Assembly: GCA_900751785.1 (NCBI GenBank)
Contig: CAADSM010000058.1
Span: 1-31,478 of the forward strand
Reading direction: 5' to 3'
DNA from: Lachnospiraceae bacterium
GTDB lineage: Bacteria > Bacillota > Clostridia > Lachnospirales > Lachnospiraceae
Length of the DNA stretch: 31,478 nucleotides
The position numbers were made by a program, and so were the translations under genes. Positions 1 through 8,116 of this stretch are shown piece after piece (within the stretch, counting starts at the first letter, position 1; every line of letters begins with the position of its first letter). Below the pieces are notes generated by a model. The model saw nothing but the letters and a program-made list of their open reading frames with translations, was not told the DNA's origin and made no database searches.

Positions 1-71
1 CGGGCGGGAAAAAACACCGGGGGGGGCGGCCGGGCCTGCCGCTGCAGATAAGAGAAGAAAGGAAGATACGC

Positions 72-1097
72 TTGAAGACAAGTGATTTTTACTATGACCT
101 GCCCCAGGAGCTGATCGCTCAGGACCCGCTGGAAGACCGCTCCTCCTCCAGGCTGATGGTCCTCGATAAAAAGACGGGAGAGACGGAGCACCATGTGTTC
201 CGGGAGATCATAAACTACTTGAATCCCGGAGACTGCCTTGTGATCAATGACACGAAGGTGATCCCGGCGCGGCTGATCGGCGCCAAGGAAGAGACCGGGG
301 CCAAGATCGAGGTCCTGCTCCTGAAAAGAGGAGCCGGCGATGTCTGGGAGACTCTTGTGAAACCGGGACGCAAGGCAAAGCCGGGGACGAGGATCAGCTT
401 CGGGGACGGACTCCTCGCAGGAGAGGTCGTCGATATCGTGGACGAGGGAAACCGCCTGATCCGTTTCGAGTATGAGGGGATTTTTGAGGAAATCCTAGAT
501 CAGCTCGGTCAGATGCCGCTTCCGCCCTATATTACTCATCAGCTGAAGGATAAGGACAGGTACAATACAGTCTATGCGGAACACTCCGGATCCGCTGCGG
601 CGCCCACGGCAGGCCTTCATTTCACGCCGGAGCTGCTGGAAGAGATCAGTGAAAAGGGTGTTGATATCGCGAGAGTGACGCTCCATGTGGGGCTGGGGAC
701 ATTCCGCCCGGTGAAGGTGGACGATGTGGAAAACCACCACATGCACTCTGAATTCTACATGATCGATGAGGAGGCGGCGGAGAAGATCAACCGCGCGAAA
801 GAGAGCGGGAACCGTGTGATCTGCGTGGGGACGACGAGCTGCCGTACGGTGGAGTCCGCGGCAGATGAAGATGGAAGGCTGAAGGCGTGCAGCGGATGGA
901 CGGAGATCTTTATCTATCCGGGGTACAGGTTTAAGATCCTGGATGCGCTGATCACGAATTTCCATCTGCCGGAATCTACGCTTATCATGCTTGTGTCCGC
1001 ATTGGCGGGGAAGGAGCATGTACTGGCAGCTTATGAGGAAGCGGTGAGGGAGCGGTATCGTTTCTTCAGCTTCGGGGACGCCATGTTTATCAAATAG
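72..1097 (+). CDS. queA: S-adenosylmethionine:tRNA ribosyltransferase-isomerase QueA
   Basis: The 341-residue product matches the usual length of QueA, which transfers and isomerises the ribose of SAM onto 7-aminomethyl-7-deazaguanine in tRNA to give epoxyqueuosine, in the cytoplasm. Visible family signatures are the N-terminal [14 protein letters not shown] block, the [12 protein letters not shown] block near residue 175, [10 protein letters not shown] near 255 and the C-terminal [20 protein letters not shown] block. The start is TTG, the only sensible choice in frame with the conserved N-terminus, and an AGAAAGGAAG ribosome binding site lies just upstream. A terminator follows, so this is probably the last gene of a unit entering from the left. 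Family assignment is secure. The few bases upstream give no identifiable gene. Confidence 0.97.
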   Translation: MKTSDFYYDLPQELIAQDPLEDRSSSRLMVLDKKTGETEHHVFREIINYLNPGDCLVINDTKVIPARLIGAKEETGAKIEVLLLKRGAGDVWETLVKPGRKAKPGTRISFGDGLLAGEVVDIVDEGNRLIRFEYEGIFEEILDQLGQMPLPPYITHQLKDKDRYNTVYAEHSGSAAAPTAGLHFTPELLEEISEKGVDIARVTLHVGLGTFRPVKVDDVENHHMHSEFYMIDEEAAEKINRAKESGNRVICVGTTSCRTVESAADEDGRLKACSGWTEIFIYPGYRFKILDALITNFHLPESTLIMLVSALAGKEHVLAAYEEAVRERYRFFSFGDAMFIK

Positions 1098-1122
1098 TAT
1101 ATAGGACGAAAAATAGAGGAAA

Positions 1123-1170
1123 CAGCAGTATCTGCCATGTGAAGCGGGAATGGAGGATACTGCTGCTTTT
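1123..1170 (+). terminator. Intrinsic terminator after queA
   Basis: CAGCAGTATC (1123-1132) is perfectly repeated in inverse at 1156-1165, giving a 10-bp stem with a 23-nt loop followed by a short T run. It separates queA from the redox-regulated unit that follows. The T tract is short, so termination may be incomplete. Confidence 0.7.
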
Positions 1171-1229
1171 ATGTGATGACAGTTTGGCCGTGCGCATAGA
1201 TATATGTGCAGGTCGAAATAAATCATAGC

Positions 1230-1247
1230 TTGTCAATTAATTGACAA
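1230..1247. promoter_or_regulatory. Rex-like redox operator
   Basis: TTGTCAATTAATTGACAA is a perfect 18-bp palindrome. It fits the Rex box layout TTGTnAA-N4-TTnACAA known in Firmicutes, where Rex senses the NADH/NAD+ ratio and represses lactate dehydrogenase and other NADH-oxidising genes. The first six bases are also the -35 box of the promoter described next, so a bound dimer would block RNA polymerase. The downstream unit begins with an NADH-linked 2-hydroxyacid dehydrogenase, which fits Rex. No rex gene is in the window, so the assignment rests on motif and context. Confidence 0.68.
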
Positions 1248-1258
1248 TGTGATATTAT
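1230..1258 (+). promoter_or_regulatory. Sigma-A promoter of the malate-to-succinate operon
   Basis: The -35 box TTGTCA (1230-1235), a 17-bp spacer and an extended -10 TG-A-TATTAT (1250-1258) make a good housekeeping promoter. Transcription would start near 1265, giving a leader of about 200 nt. The -35 lies wholly inside the Rex-like palindrome. Confidence 0.72.
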
Positions 1259-1287
1259 AAAAAAAGCGAAATCAGATTAATGCTTGT

Positions 1288-1336
1288 GAGCAGCCCCGGG
1301 AACCGGTGGAGGATCAGCGGGCGCTCCTTGTTTTTT
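1288..1336 (+). terminator. Intrinsic terminator inside the operon leader (possible attenuator)
   Basis: GAGC (1288-1291) pairs with GCTC (1323-1326) and GCCC (1293-1296) pairs with GGGC (1319-1322), with a single bulged A. The loop can form a further CCGG-GAA-CCGG hairpin. A TTGTTTTTT tract follows at once. It sits about 25 nt past the predicted transcription start and about 125 nt before the first gene. It could attenuate the operon or end a short leader RNA. I found no convincing ligand-binding fold. Confidence 0.55.
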
Positions 1337-1462
1337 ACGGAGGGAAAAGCAGTGCAGTTCTTTTTTAGATGATCAGAGTTCTATTAAAAAGACAGTTGCA
1401 GTTTAATCTTGATTTCTTTTTTTATTTCCAGAAAATAAAATGAAAGGTAAGAGGTGAAAAAA

Positions 1463-2410
1463 ATGAGCAGCAAAATCACTATCATCGGCGCCGGAAGTGT
1501 CGGAGCAACAATCGCGTACAAGCTTTCTTATGAAGATATCGCATCAGAGATCGTTATGATCGATATCAACAAAGACAAGGTTGAGGGAGAGGTAATGGAC
1601 ATCAAGCAGGGAACCTGCTTCAGAAGCCCGATCTCCATCATTGCAGGAGATTATGAGGACGCCAAGGATTCCGACATCGTCATCATTACATCAGGTATCG
1701 CACGTAAGCCGGGGCAGACAAGGATTGAACTTGCACAGACCAATGTCAACATCATCAAATCTATCACACCGGAGATCGTAAAAGCAGCTCCGAACGCGAA
1801 GTATATTATCGTGAGCAACCCGGTTGACGTTCTCACATATGTATTTACAAAGATTTCAGGACTTCCGGAGAGTCAGATCATTGGTTCCGGTACGCTTCTT
1901 GACACAGCACGTCTCCGTTATGGCTTGTCAGAGCATTTCAAGGTTGCGCAGAAGAATATTCATGCATATGTATTCGGAGAGCATGGCGATTCCTCTTTCG
2001 TTCCGTGGTCAGGGGCAGCTATCTCTACTGTAAATATTGACGACTATTATGAGTCTATGAAAGCGCACGGCGCAGAGCTTGAGGAGCTGGATAAGGACGC
2101 GATGGAAGAGTACGTCCACAAATCAGGCGGACAGGTCATCGCTAAGAAGGGCGCTACATTCTATGCGGTATCCATCTCTGTCTGTGAGCTCTGCAATCTT
2201 GTACTGGCTGCTTCAGATTCGATCGCTACAGTTTCAACGATGATGCACGGCGAGTACGGACTCGAGGATGTATGTCTGAGCGTTCTCTGCCTCGTAGGAC
2301 CGAACGGAGTTCAGGGCAAGATCCCGCTGCATCTGACAGACGACGAGATCGCAAAACTTCAGTCCAGCGCAAACAAACTGAAAGACGTTATCGCTCAGCT
2401 GGATATCTAA
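1463..2410 (+). CDS. NAD-dependent malate/lactate dehydrogenase, MDH-type specificity residue
   Basis: A 315-residue member of the LDH/MDH superfamily, which interconverts a 2-keto acid and a 2-hydroxy acid with NAD(H). Counting from ATG 1463: Rossmann motif GAGSVG (9-14), NAD-selecting Asp34, catalytic His174 in GEHGDSS, Asp147 and Arg150 in LLDTARLR, and Arg87. The substrate-specificity position, Gln in lactate dehydrogenases and Arg in malate dehydrogenases, is Arg81 (ARKPGQTR). The second specificity position (Thr246 of LDH) aligns with Cys. Both favour malate/oxaloacetate, and so does a fumarase plus fumarate reductase downstream. ATG 1463 has an AGAGG site 8 nt upstream; a GTG at 1454 is the alternative start. 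Databases may well call such proteins L-lactate dehydrogenase, so activity needs assay. Confidence 0.85.
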   Translation: MSSKITIIGAGSVGATIAYKLSYEDIASEIVMIDINKDKVEGEVMDIKQGTCFRSPISIIAGDYEDAKDSDIVIITSGIARKPGQTRIELAQTNVNIIKSITPEIVKAAPNAKYIIVSNPVDVLTYVFTKISGLPESQIIGSGTLLDTARLRYGLSEHFKVAQKNIHAYVFGEHGDSSFVPWSGAAISTVNIDDYYESMKAHGAELEELDKDAMEEYVHKSGGQVIAKKGATFYAVSISVCELCNLVLAASDSIATVSTMMHGEYGLEDVCLSVLCLVGPNGVQGKIPLHLTDDEIAKLQSSANKLKDVIAQLDI

Positions 2411-2418
2411 TTTGAAAT

Positions 2419-2472
2419 CCCTGGCATATCCTGCCAGGGTACAATAAAGCAACAGGGCGGACCTGTTCCGCC
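2419..2472 (+). promoter_or_regulatory. Two tandem hairpins between mdh and hdrB
   Basis: CCCTGGCA (2419-2426) and TGCCAGGG (2432-2439) form a perfect 8-bp hairpin with a 5-nt loop. A second element has two mutually exclusive foldings: AACAGG/CCTGTT (2451-2456 with 2462-2467) or GGCGG/CCGCC (2456-2460 with 2468-2472). No T run follows, so this is not a classic terminator. A transcript-stabilising or processing element separating the dehydrogenase from the electron-transfer genes is more likely. Confidence 0.45.
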
Positions 2473-2494
2473 TGACAGACAAGGAGGTAATACT

Positions 2495-3292
2495 ATGAAA
2501 TACAGCTATTATCCAGGCTGTACTCTGAAGAACAAGGCACAGGATCTTGATCATTATGCCAGGATCTCCGCAGAAGCTCTGGGGTTTGAACTGGAAGAGA
2601 TCAGCGAGTGGCAGTGCTGCGGCGGCGTGTATCCTCTGGGAACCGATGAGATCGCAACAAAACTTTCCTCCGTCCGCGCGCTCAACGACGCGAAAGAAAA
2701 GGGGCAGGATCTTGTCACACTCTGCTCTGCATGTCATCATGTGATCAAGCGTGTCAACGACGACATGAAAAATGTCGATGACATCCGCACAAGAGCCAAC
2801 AACTATATGGCGCTTGACGAGCCTTACGCAGGGGAGACCAAGGTGCTTCACTACCTTGAAGTGCTCCGCGATGTTATCGGCTTTGACGAGCTGAAGAAGA
2901 AAGTGACGAATCCGCTCAAAGGAAAGAAGATCGGCGCTTACTACGGCTGCCTGCTCCTTCGCCCGGGAAAACTCATGGCATTTGACGACCCGGAGAATCC
3001 GAAGATCATGGAAGATTTCATCCGTGCCATCGGCGCAGAGCCGGTGATCTATCCGTACCGCAACGAGTGCTGCGGAGGATATATTTCTCTGAAGGAAGAG
3101 GACATGTCCAAAGAGATGTGCCGCAAGATCGAGGAGAGCGCATCCGGATTTGGGGCAGACATGCTGATCACAGCCTGTCCGCTCTGCATGTATAACCTGA
3201 ATAAGAACAACGGCGATAATCTGCCTGTTTACTATTTTACAGAGCTTCTTGCAGAGGCGCTGGGACTGAAAGAGGAGGTGGAGGAACAGTGA
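2495..3292 (+). CDS. hdrB: HdrB-like subunit, CCG-domain heterodisulfide reductase family
   Basis: A 265-residue protein with two cysteine-rich CCG domains: Cys9, Cys41-Cys42, Cys77/Cys80, then Cys152, Cys192-Cys193, Cys228/Cys231. In methanogen HdrB these ligate two noncubane [4Fe-4S] clusters that cleave the CoM-S-S-CoB disulfide. No methanogen cofactor is expected here, so the acceptor must differ: another disulfide, or the fumarate reductase encoded downstream. A canonical AAGGAGG site precedes ATG 2495. The next gene starts inside its stop codon, indicating translational coupling with HdrC. Family assignment is secure; substrate is unknown. Confidence 0.9.
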   Translation: MKYSYYPGCTLKNKAQDLDHYARISAEALGFELEEISEWQCCGGVYPLGTDEIATKLSSVRALNDAKEKGQDLVTLCSACHHVIKRVNDDMKNVDDIRTRANNYMALDEPYAGETKVLHYLEVLRDVIGFDELKKKVTNPLKGKKIGAYYGCLLLRPGKLMAFDDPENPKIMEDFIRAIGAEPVIYPYRNECCGGYISLKEEDMSKEMCRKIEESASGFGADMLITACPLCMYNLNKNNGDNLPVYYFTELLAEALGLKEEVEEQ

Positions 3293-3678
3293 AGACTGAG
3301 AAGAACCGCGCAGAGATGATCAAGGAGATCAGCGGCGTGAATCCCCTGAAATGTATGAAATGCGGGAAATGTTCCGCTTCCTGTCCTTCCTACAATGAAA
3401 TGGACATTAAACCGCACCAGTTTGTATCCTATGTGATCAATGAAGACATTGAGTCGCTGGTAAATTCAAAATCCCTCTGGAAATGTCTCTCCTGCTTCGC
3501 GTGTGTGGAGAGATGTCCGCGTGATGTAAAGCCGGGCAAGCTGATCGATGCAGCGAGACAGATCGTTGTGCGTGAGAGAGGGAATACCTATCTGGATCCG
3601 GATGAGATCCCGGAGCTGATCGATCCCGACACACCGCAGCAGCTGCTCGTAAGTGCGTTCAGAAGATACAGGAGGTGA
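3289..3678 (+). CDS. hdrC: HdrC-like 4Fe-4S dicluster electron carrier
   Basis: A 129-residue ferredoxin-like protein with two CxxCxxCxxxCP motifs (Cys22/25/28/32 and Cys66/69/72/76). This is the HdrC layout, which carries electrons from HdrA to HdrB. The GTG start overlaps the HdrB stop by 4 nt with GGAGGTGGAGG just upstream. It is soluble, with no membrane helices, unlike the HdrE-linked or DsrK-type forms. The gene order hdrB-hdrC-hdrA keeps the three Hdr subunits adjacent. Confidence 0.9.
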   Translation: MKTEKNRAEMIKEISGVNPLKCMKCGKCSASCPSYNEMDIKPHQFVSYVINEDIESLVNSKSLWKCLSCFACVERCPRDVKPGKLIDAARQIVVRERGNTYLDPDEIPELIDPDTPQQLLVSAFRRYRR

Positions 3679-3684
3679 TAAAAG

Positions 3685-5673
3685 GTGCAGAGGATTGGAG
3701 TATTTGTCTGCCACTGCGGATCCAATATCGCAGCTACGGTAGACGTAAAGAAAGTTGCGGAGATGGCGCTCCACGAGCCGGGTGTTGTCCATGCTGAGGA
3801 TTACGCGTACATGTGCTCTGAGGCAGGACAGGAGCTGATCCATAAAGCGATCAAAGAAAAACACCTGACCGGACTGGTAGTCTGTTCATGTTCTCCGCGT
3901 ATGCATGAGACTACATTTAGAAATGCAGCGGAGCGTGCGGGGCTGAACCCGTATATGGTTGAGATCGCGAACATCCGTGAGCACTGTTCCTGGATCCACA
4001 AGGATATGGAAGAGGCTACAGAGAAGGCTGTCATCCTGATGCGTGCGGCGGTCGCAAAAGTAAACTTAAACGCACCGCTGAAACCGGGCGAGAGCAGGGT
4101 TACAAAGAGAGCCCTCGTGATCGGAGGCGGTATCGCGGGAATCCAGACAGCGCTGGATATCGCAGAGGCGGGATATCCGGTAGATATCGTGGAGAAGACG
4201 CCGAGTATCGGAGGAAGGATGTCACAGCTCGACAAGACATTCCCGACACTGGACTGTTCGTCTTGTATCCTGACGCCGAAGATGGGAGAGGTAAACGCAC
4301 ACCCGCTGATCAACATCCATACATACAGCGAGGTGGAGAGTGTATCCGGCTTCGTGGGAGACTTCACGGTTGAGATCCGCAAGAAAGCAAGAAGCGTAGA
4401 TATGAATAAATGTACAGGCTGCGGCTTATGCCAGGAGAAGTGCCCGAGCAAAAAGACTCCAAGCGAATTCAACCGCGGCTTGAACAACAGAAGCGCGATC
4501 TACACGCCGTTTGCACAGGCGGTTCCGAATGTTCCGGTCATCGACCGTGACGCCTGCATTAAGTTTAAGACAGGAAAATGCGGAATCTGCTCTAAGGTGT
4601 GCCAGGCCGGCGCTATCGATTATGATCAGAAGGATGAGATCATTACGGAGAAATATGGTGCGATCGTTGTCGCTACAGGCTTCGATATGATCAATCTGGA
4701 TAAATATGACGAGTATGCATACAGCCAGAGCAAGGATGTCATCACATCCCTTGAGCTGGAGCGTATCATGAATGCGGCGGGACCGACAGGCGGACATCTG
4801 GAGCGTCTCTCTGACGGAAAGGCTCCGAAGGAGATGGTATTCATCCAGTGCGTGGGAAGCCGCTGCGCAGACGACAGAGGCAAGAGCTACTGCTCGAAAG
4901 TCTGCTGTATGTACACTGCAAAGCATGCAATGCTCATCCGTGACAAATATCCGGATGTAAATGTGACGGTATTCTATATTGATGTTAGAACACCGGGCAA
5001 GAACTTCGATGAGTTCTACCGCAGAGCAGTGGAAGACTACGGTGTAAACTATATCAAAGGACAGGTCGGAAAGGTCATTCCGCAGCCGAACGGAAAGCTG
5101 CTCGTACAGGGCGCTGACCTGCTTGATAACAAACAGATCTTAAAAGAGGCTGATATGGTTGTCCTCGCGGCAGCTATCGAGCCGAATCCGGGTGTGAGAA
5201 AGATCGCGACCATGCTGACAGCCAGCATCGATACAAACAATTTCCTCACAGAGGCTCATGCGAAGCTTCGTCCGGTAGAGTCACCGACTGCAGGTATCTT
5301 CCTCTCCGGCGTGTGCCAGGGACCGAAGGATATTCCGGAGACGGTATCTCAGGCAGGAGCGGCTGCTGTCAAGGCAATCGGACTTCTCGCCAAGGATAAA
5401 CTGCTGACCAATCCGTGTACGGCACACTCTGACGAGCTGATGTGTAACGGATGCTCCCAGTGTGCGAATGTCTGCCCGTACGGAGCGATCACCTACGAGG
5501 AGAAAGAGGTGAATGATCACGGAATCCGTGAGACGAGACGTATCGCTGTCGTAAACGACGCACTTTGTCAGGGATGCGGCGCATGTACCGTAACATGTCC
5601 GTCCGGAGCAATGGACCTGCAGGGATTCTCTAACAGACAGATCTTAGCGGAGGTGGATGCAATATGTCGATAG
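3685..5673 (+). CDS. hdrA: HdrA-like flavin-based bifurcating subunit
   Basis: A 662-residue FAD and iron-sulfur protein of the HdrA family. In characterised complexes, HdrA holds the flavin that splits electron pairs between a high-potential acceptor (through HdrBC) and ferredoxin. Seen here: an N-terminal CHCG region, Rossmann FAD motif GGGIAG (147-152), cysteine motifs at 243/246/249/253 and 299/302/306, the conserved Cys389/394/403/407 block, and two C-terminal ferredoxin motifs at 587/590/593/597 and 628/631/634/638. The GTG start has a strong GGAGGTGAT site. Length fits single-copy HdrA rather than fused HdrA2. The next gene overlaps its 3' end by 10 nt. Whether this flavin bifurcates must be tested. 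Confidence 0.92.
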   Translation: MQRIGVFVCHCGSNIAATVDVKKVAEMALHEPGVVHAEDYAYMCSEAGQELIHKAIKEKHLTGLVVCSCSPRMHETTFRNAAERAGLNPYMVEIANIREHCSWIHKDMEEATEKAVILMRAAVAKVNLNAPLKPGESRVTKRALVIGGGIAGIQTALDIAEAGYPVDIVEKTPSIGGRMSQLDKTFPTLDCSSCILTPKMGEVNAHPLINIHTYSEVESVSGFVGDFTVEIRKKARSVDMNKCTGCGLCQEKCPSKKTPSEFNRGLNNRSAIYTPFAQAVPNVPVIDRDACIKFKTGKCGICSKVCQAGAIDYDQKDEIITEKYGAIVVATGFDMINLDKYDEYAYSQSKDVITSLELERIMNAAGPTGGHLERLSDGKAPKEMVFIQCVGSRCADDRGKSYCSKVCCMYTAKHAMLIRDKYPDVNVTVFYIDVRTPGKNFDEFYRRAVEDYGVNYIKGQVGKVIPQPNGKLLVQGADLLDNKQILKEADMVVLAAAIEPNPGVRKIATMLTASIDTNNFLTEAHAKLRPVESPTAGIFLSGVCQGPKDIPETVSQAGAAAVKAIGLLAKDKLLTNPCTAHSDELMCNGCSQCANVCPYGAITYEEKEVNDHGIRETRRIAVVNDALCQGCGACTVTCPSGAMDLQGFSNRQILAEVDAICR

Positions 5674-6107
5674 AAAAGAACGAAGAATTTAGACCAAAGA
5701 TCGTGGCATTCTGCTGCAACTGGTGCAGCTACGCCGGAGCGGATCTTGCGGGAAGCAGCCGTATGTCCTACTCGGCGGATGTCAAGATCATCCGCGTTCC
5801 CTGCTCCTGCCGTGTCAATCCGATGTTTATCTTAAGAGCATTTGAAAGGGGAGCGGACGGCGTCATCATGTGTGGATGCCATCCGGGCGACTGCCACTAT
5901 ACTTCCGGAAATTATTATGCGAGAAGACGTATGACGCTTTTGTTCTCCATGCTGGACTATATCGGAGTGGAGAACGGACGTACCCGCGTTGAGTGGGTAT
6001 CAGCGGCAGAGGGTGCGAAATTCTCCCAGACTATGCATGAGTTTGTGGACAAGATCACATCCCTCGGCAAGAATGTAAGATTGGAGGATTTAAGATGCAG
6101 GAATTAA
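5664..6107 (+). CDS. MvhD/FlxD-like electron-transfer subunit
   Basis: A 147-residue protein of the MvhD/FlpD/FlxD family (hydrogenase iron-sulfur subunit domain), the bridge that hands electrons from a hydrogenase, formate dehydrogenase or NADH module to HdrA. The CCNWCSYAGAD block (Cys17, Cys18, Cys21), the PCSCR block (Cys47, Cys49) and the CGCHPGDC block (Cys70, Cys72, Cys77) are characteristic. No hydrogenase large subunit is nearby, but NAD(P)H-binding and ferredoxin-type subunits follow. The partner is therefore most likely NADH, as in the FlxABCD-HdrABC complex of sulfate reducers. The ATG lies within the 3' end of hdrA. Confidence 0.9.
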   Translation: MSIEKNEEFRPKIVAFCCNWCSYAGADLAGSSRMSYSADVKIIRVPCSCRVNPMFILRAFERGADGVIMCGCHPGDCHYTSGNYYARRRMTLLFSMLDYIGVENGRTRVEWVSAAEGAKFSQTMHEFVDKITSLGKNVRLEDLRCRN

Positions 6108-7069
6108 TTAACCGTGCGAAAGAGCTCCTGGCTGACGGAACTGTGGCGAGAGTGCTCGGATGGAAAGCCGGGGACCTGCCTTACAATCCGGAGCCGGCTT
6201 ACTTTGAGAAAGAGGAAGACTTTGCAGACTTCGTGTACAACGGATTCTGCGGAGCGAATTTAAGTAAATATATGATCGAGGCTTCCAAGCTGGAAGGAAA
6301 GACTCTGGTCTGCTTAAAGCCCTGTGATACATACAGCTTCCAGGAGCTGATGAAAGAGCACCGCGTAGACCGCGAGAAGGCGTACATCATCGGCGTAGGA
6401 TGCAAGGGCAAGCTTGATATCGAGAAGATCAAAGCAATGGGCATCAAGGGAATCAAGAGCATCTCCGGCGCAGAGATCGATGACGAGGCGGAGACGCTGA
6501 CGATCGATACGATCTACGGAGAGAAGACCTGTGCATATGCTGACGCTATGCTGGAGAGATGCCATGTCTGCAAGGGCAAGGATCACATGATCTTCGACGA
6601 GGTCATCGGAGAGTCAAAAGAGACAAAGGATGCGGACCGTTTTGCAGAAGTGGAAAAGATCGAGGCGATGAGCCCGGAGGAAAAATTCGCATTCTTCCAG
6701 AAGGAACTGAGCAAATGTATCCGCTGTAATGCCTGCAGAAATGTATGTCCTGCATGCTCCTGCCGCAAGTGTGTGTTCGACAGCAACAAGTTCGACAGCG
6801 CGCAGAAGGCGAACGTGGATTCCTTCGAGGAGAGGATGTTCCATATCATCCGTGCATTCCACGTAGCAGGAAGATGTACGGACTGCGGCGAGTGCAGCAG
6901 AGTATGTCCGCAGGGAATCCCGCTCCATCTGTTCAACCGTAAGTTCATCAAGGATATCAATGAACTGTACGGCGAGTATCAGGCAGGCGCGGATCTGGAA
7001 CCGAGAACACCTCTTACCAACTATGAGTTTGAGGATGCTGAGCCTGGGATCGTGGCAGAAAGGGGATAA
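6095..7069 (+). CDS. 4Fe-4S dicluster protein, FlxC-like / FrhB-like N-terminus
   Basis: A 324-residue soluble protein. The N-terminal 150 residues recall F420-hydrogenase-beta/AsrA-type domains (GFCGANLSKYM, LVCLKPCDTYSF). The C-terminal half has two ferredoxin motifs, Cys208/211/214/218 and Cys261/264/267/271, with extra cysteines 221, 223 and 226. In Flx-Hdr operons two related iron-sulfur proteins of this kind link the NADH flavoprotein to FlxD, and the next gene is the matching second copy. The start overlaps the previous gene by 13 nt with GGAGG upstream. The symbol is withheld because FlxB and FlxC are hard to tell apart by eye. Confidence 0.8.
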   Translation: MQELINRAKELLADGTVARVLGWKAGDLPYNPEPAYFEKEEDFADFVYNGFCGANLSKYMIEASKLEGKTLVCLKPCDTYSFQELMKEHRVDREKAYIIGVGCKGKLDIEKIKAMGIKGIKSISGAEIDDEAETLTIDTIYGEKTCAYADAMLERCHVCKGKDHMIFDEVIGESKETKDADRFAEVEKIEAMSPEEKFAFFQKELSKCIRCNACRNVCPACSCRKCVFDSNKFDSAQKANVDSFEERMFHIIRAFHVAGRCTDCGECSRVCPQGIPLHLFNRKFIKDINELYGEYQAGADLEPRTPLTNYEFEDAEPGIVAERG

Positions 7070-7072
7070 TGT

Positions 7073-8116
7073 ATGTATAAGATCGCGAAAGAAAATCTGA
7101 CGGCATTATTTCAGAAGATTGCCGCAGAACAGGAACTGTACCTGCCGGTGAAGACTGCCGGACAGGTGAACTTCGGCGTGTGGACAGAGGACGCAGAGGT
7201 GGACCTGGACACACTCAAGAGCGTGAAATCTCCGAAAGATGTCTTTTTCCCGCAGAGCGAGACGCTCTACACCTGTATCAAGGATGGGAAGAAGATCAAG
7301 ATCGAGCCGGAGGCATTAAAGGAGCAGAACTTTGTCGTATTCGGCATGAAGGCCTGTGATGTGAAGGGCGTGGAAGTGCTGGACAGAGTGTTCCTTGTAG
7401 ATCCGCTGGATACATTCTACGCGGCGAGAAGAGATCACGGAACTATTGTTGCCCTTGCCTGCCATGAGCCGGAAGAGACCTGCTTCTGTAAGGTGTTCGG
7501 CGTGGACGCGGCGGATCCTTCTGCAGCCGATGTGGCGGCATGGATGATCGGGGACGAGCTGTACTGGAAAGCCCTCACCGAAAAGGGAGAAGCTCTCACA
7601 GAAGCTGTGAAGGACCTCCTTACTGAGGACGGAGCAGCAGAAGAGACTGTAGAGAAAGAGAAAGAAGCAATCCGCGGCATCGTGGAGCAGCTTCCGTATA
7701 CGAACCTTTCACTGGACGGCTGGAACGGGGACGTCCTGATGGAGAAGTTCGAAGATCCGCTGTGGGATGAGCTTTACAAACCGTGTCTTGCATGCGGAAC
7801 CTGTACTTTTGTATGTCCTACATGCCAGTGCTATGATATTAAAGACTACGATGCCGGAAAGAACGGCGTGCAGAGATACCGCTGCTGGGATTCCTGCATG
7901 TACTCCGACTTCACGATGATGGCGCACGGCAACAACCGTAAGTCACAGAAGGAGAGATTCCGCCAGAGATTCATGCATAAGCTGGTATACTATCCGGCAA
8001 ACAACGACGGCATGTATTCCTGCGTCGGCTGCGGCAGATGCGTGGAGAAATGCCCGTCTTCACTGAATATCGTGAAAGTGATAAAAGCATTTCAGAAACA
8101 GGGAGGTGAGCAGTAA
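7073..8116 (+). CDS. 4Fe-4S dicluster protein, AsrA/FlxB-like
   Basis: A 347-residue relative of anaerobic sulfite reductase subunit A and hydrogenase/sulfhydrogenase beta subunits. GMKACDVKGVEVLDRVF near residue 91 is typical of that family. Ferredoxin motifs lie at Cys238/241/244/248 and Cys317/320/323/327, with a conserved RCWDSCMYSDF segment between them. With the following flavoprotein it forms an AsrAB-like NAD(P)H-oxidising module, but the catalytic sulfite reductase subunit AsrC (siroheme) is absent, which argues against sulfite reduction. Its stop codon overlaps the next start (TAATG). Cytoplasmic. Confidence 0.83.
   Translation: MYKIAKENLTALFQKIAAEQELYLPVKTAGQVNFGVWTEDAEVDLDTLKSVKSPKDVFFPQSETLYTCIKDGKKIKIEPEALKEQNFVVFGMKACDVKGVEVLDRVFLVDPLDTFYAARRDHGTIVALACHEPEETCFCKVFGVDAADPSAADVAAWMIGDELYWKALTEKGEALTEAVKDLLTEDGAAEETVEKEKEAIRGIVEQLPYTNLSLDGWNGDVLMEKFEDPLWDELYKPCLACGTCTFVCPTCQCYDIKDYDAGKNGVQRYRCWDSCMYSDFTMMAHGNNRKSQKERFRQRFMHKLVYYPANNDGMYSCVGCGRCVEKCPSSLNIVKVIKAFQKQGGEQ

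Larger units (their letters stand above)
1098..1462 (+). other. Intergenic region queA to malate dehydrogenase
   Basis: This gap of about 365 bases holds, in order, the queA terminator, an 18-bp palindrome overlapping a sigma-A promoter, a leader of roughly 200 nt with its own intrinsic terminator, and an AT-rich stretch before the next ribosome binding site. I see no credible coding sequence in it. Confidence 0.7.

Noticed and set aside
1..71. C-terminus of an upstream gene, such as ruvB, before queA.
   Set aside because: The frame ending near base 51 encodes a Gly/Arg-rich nonsense-like string in poor sequence and matches nothing I can recognise.
495..1226. Long minus-strand open frame (243 codons) opposite queA.
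   Set aside because: It is antisense to a clear queA, has no ribosome binding site and no family resemblance; a GC-pattern shadow.
1292..1327. GGGAA-CC-GGTG core in the leader recalls part of a cobalamin riboswitch.
   Set aside because: The diagnostic B12 box (GCCACTG) and the multi-stem junction are absent, and the genes are not cobalamin related; the stretch is explained by the terminator stem.
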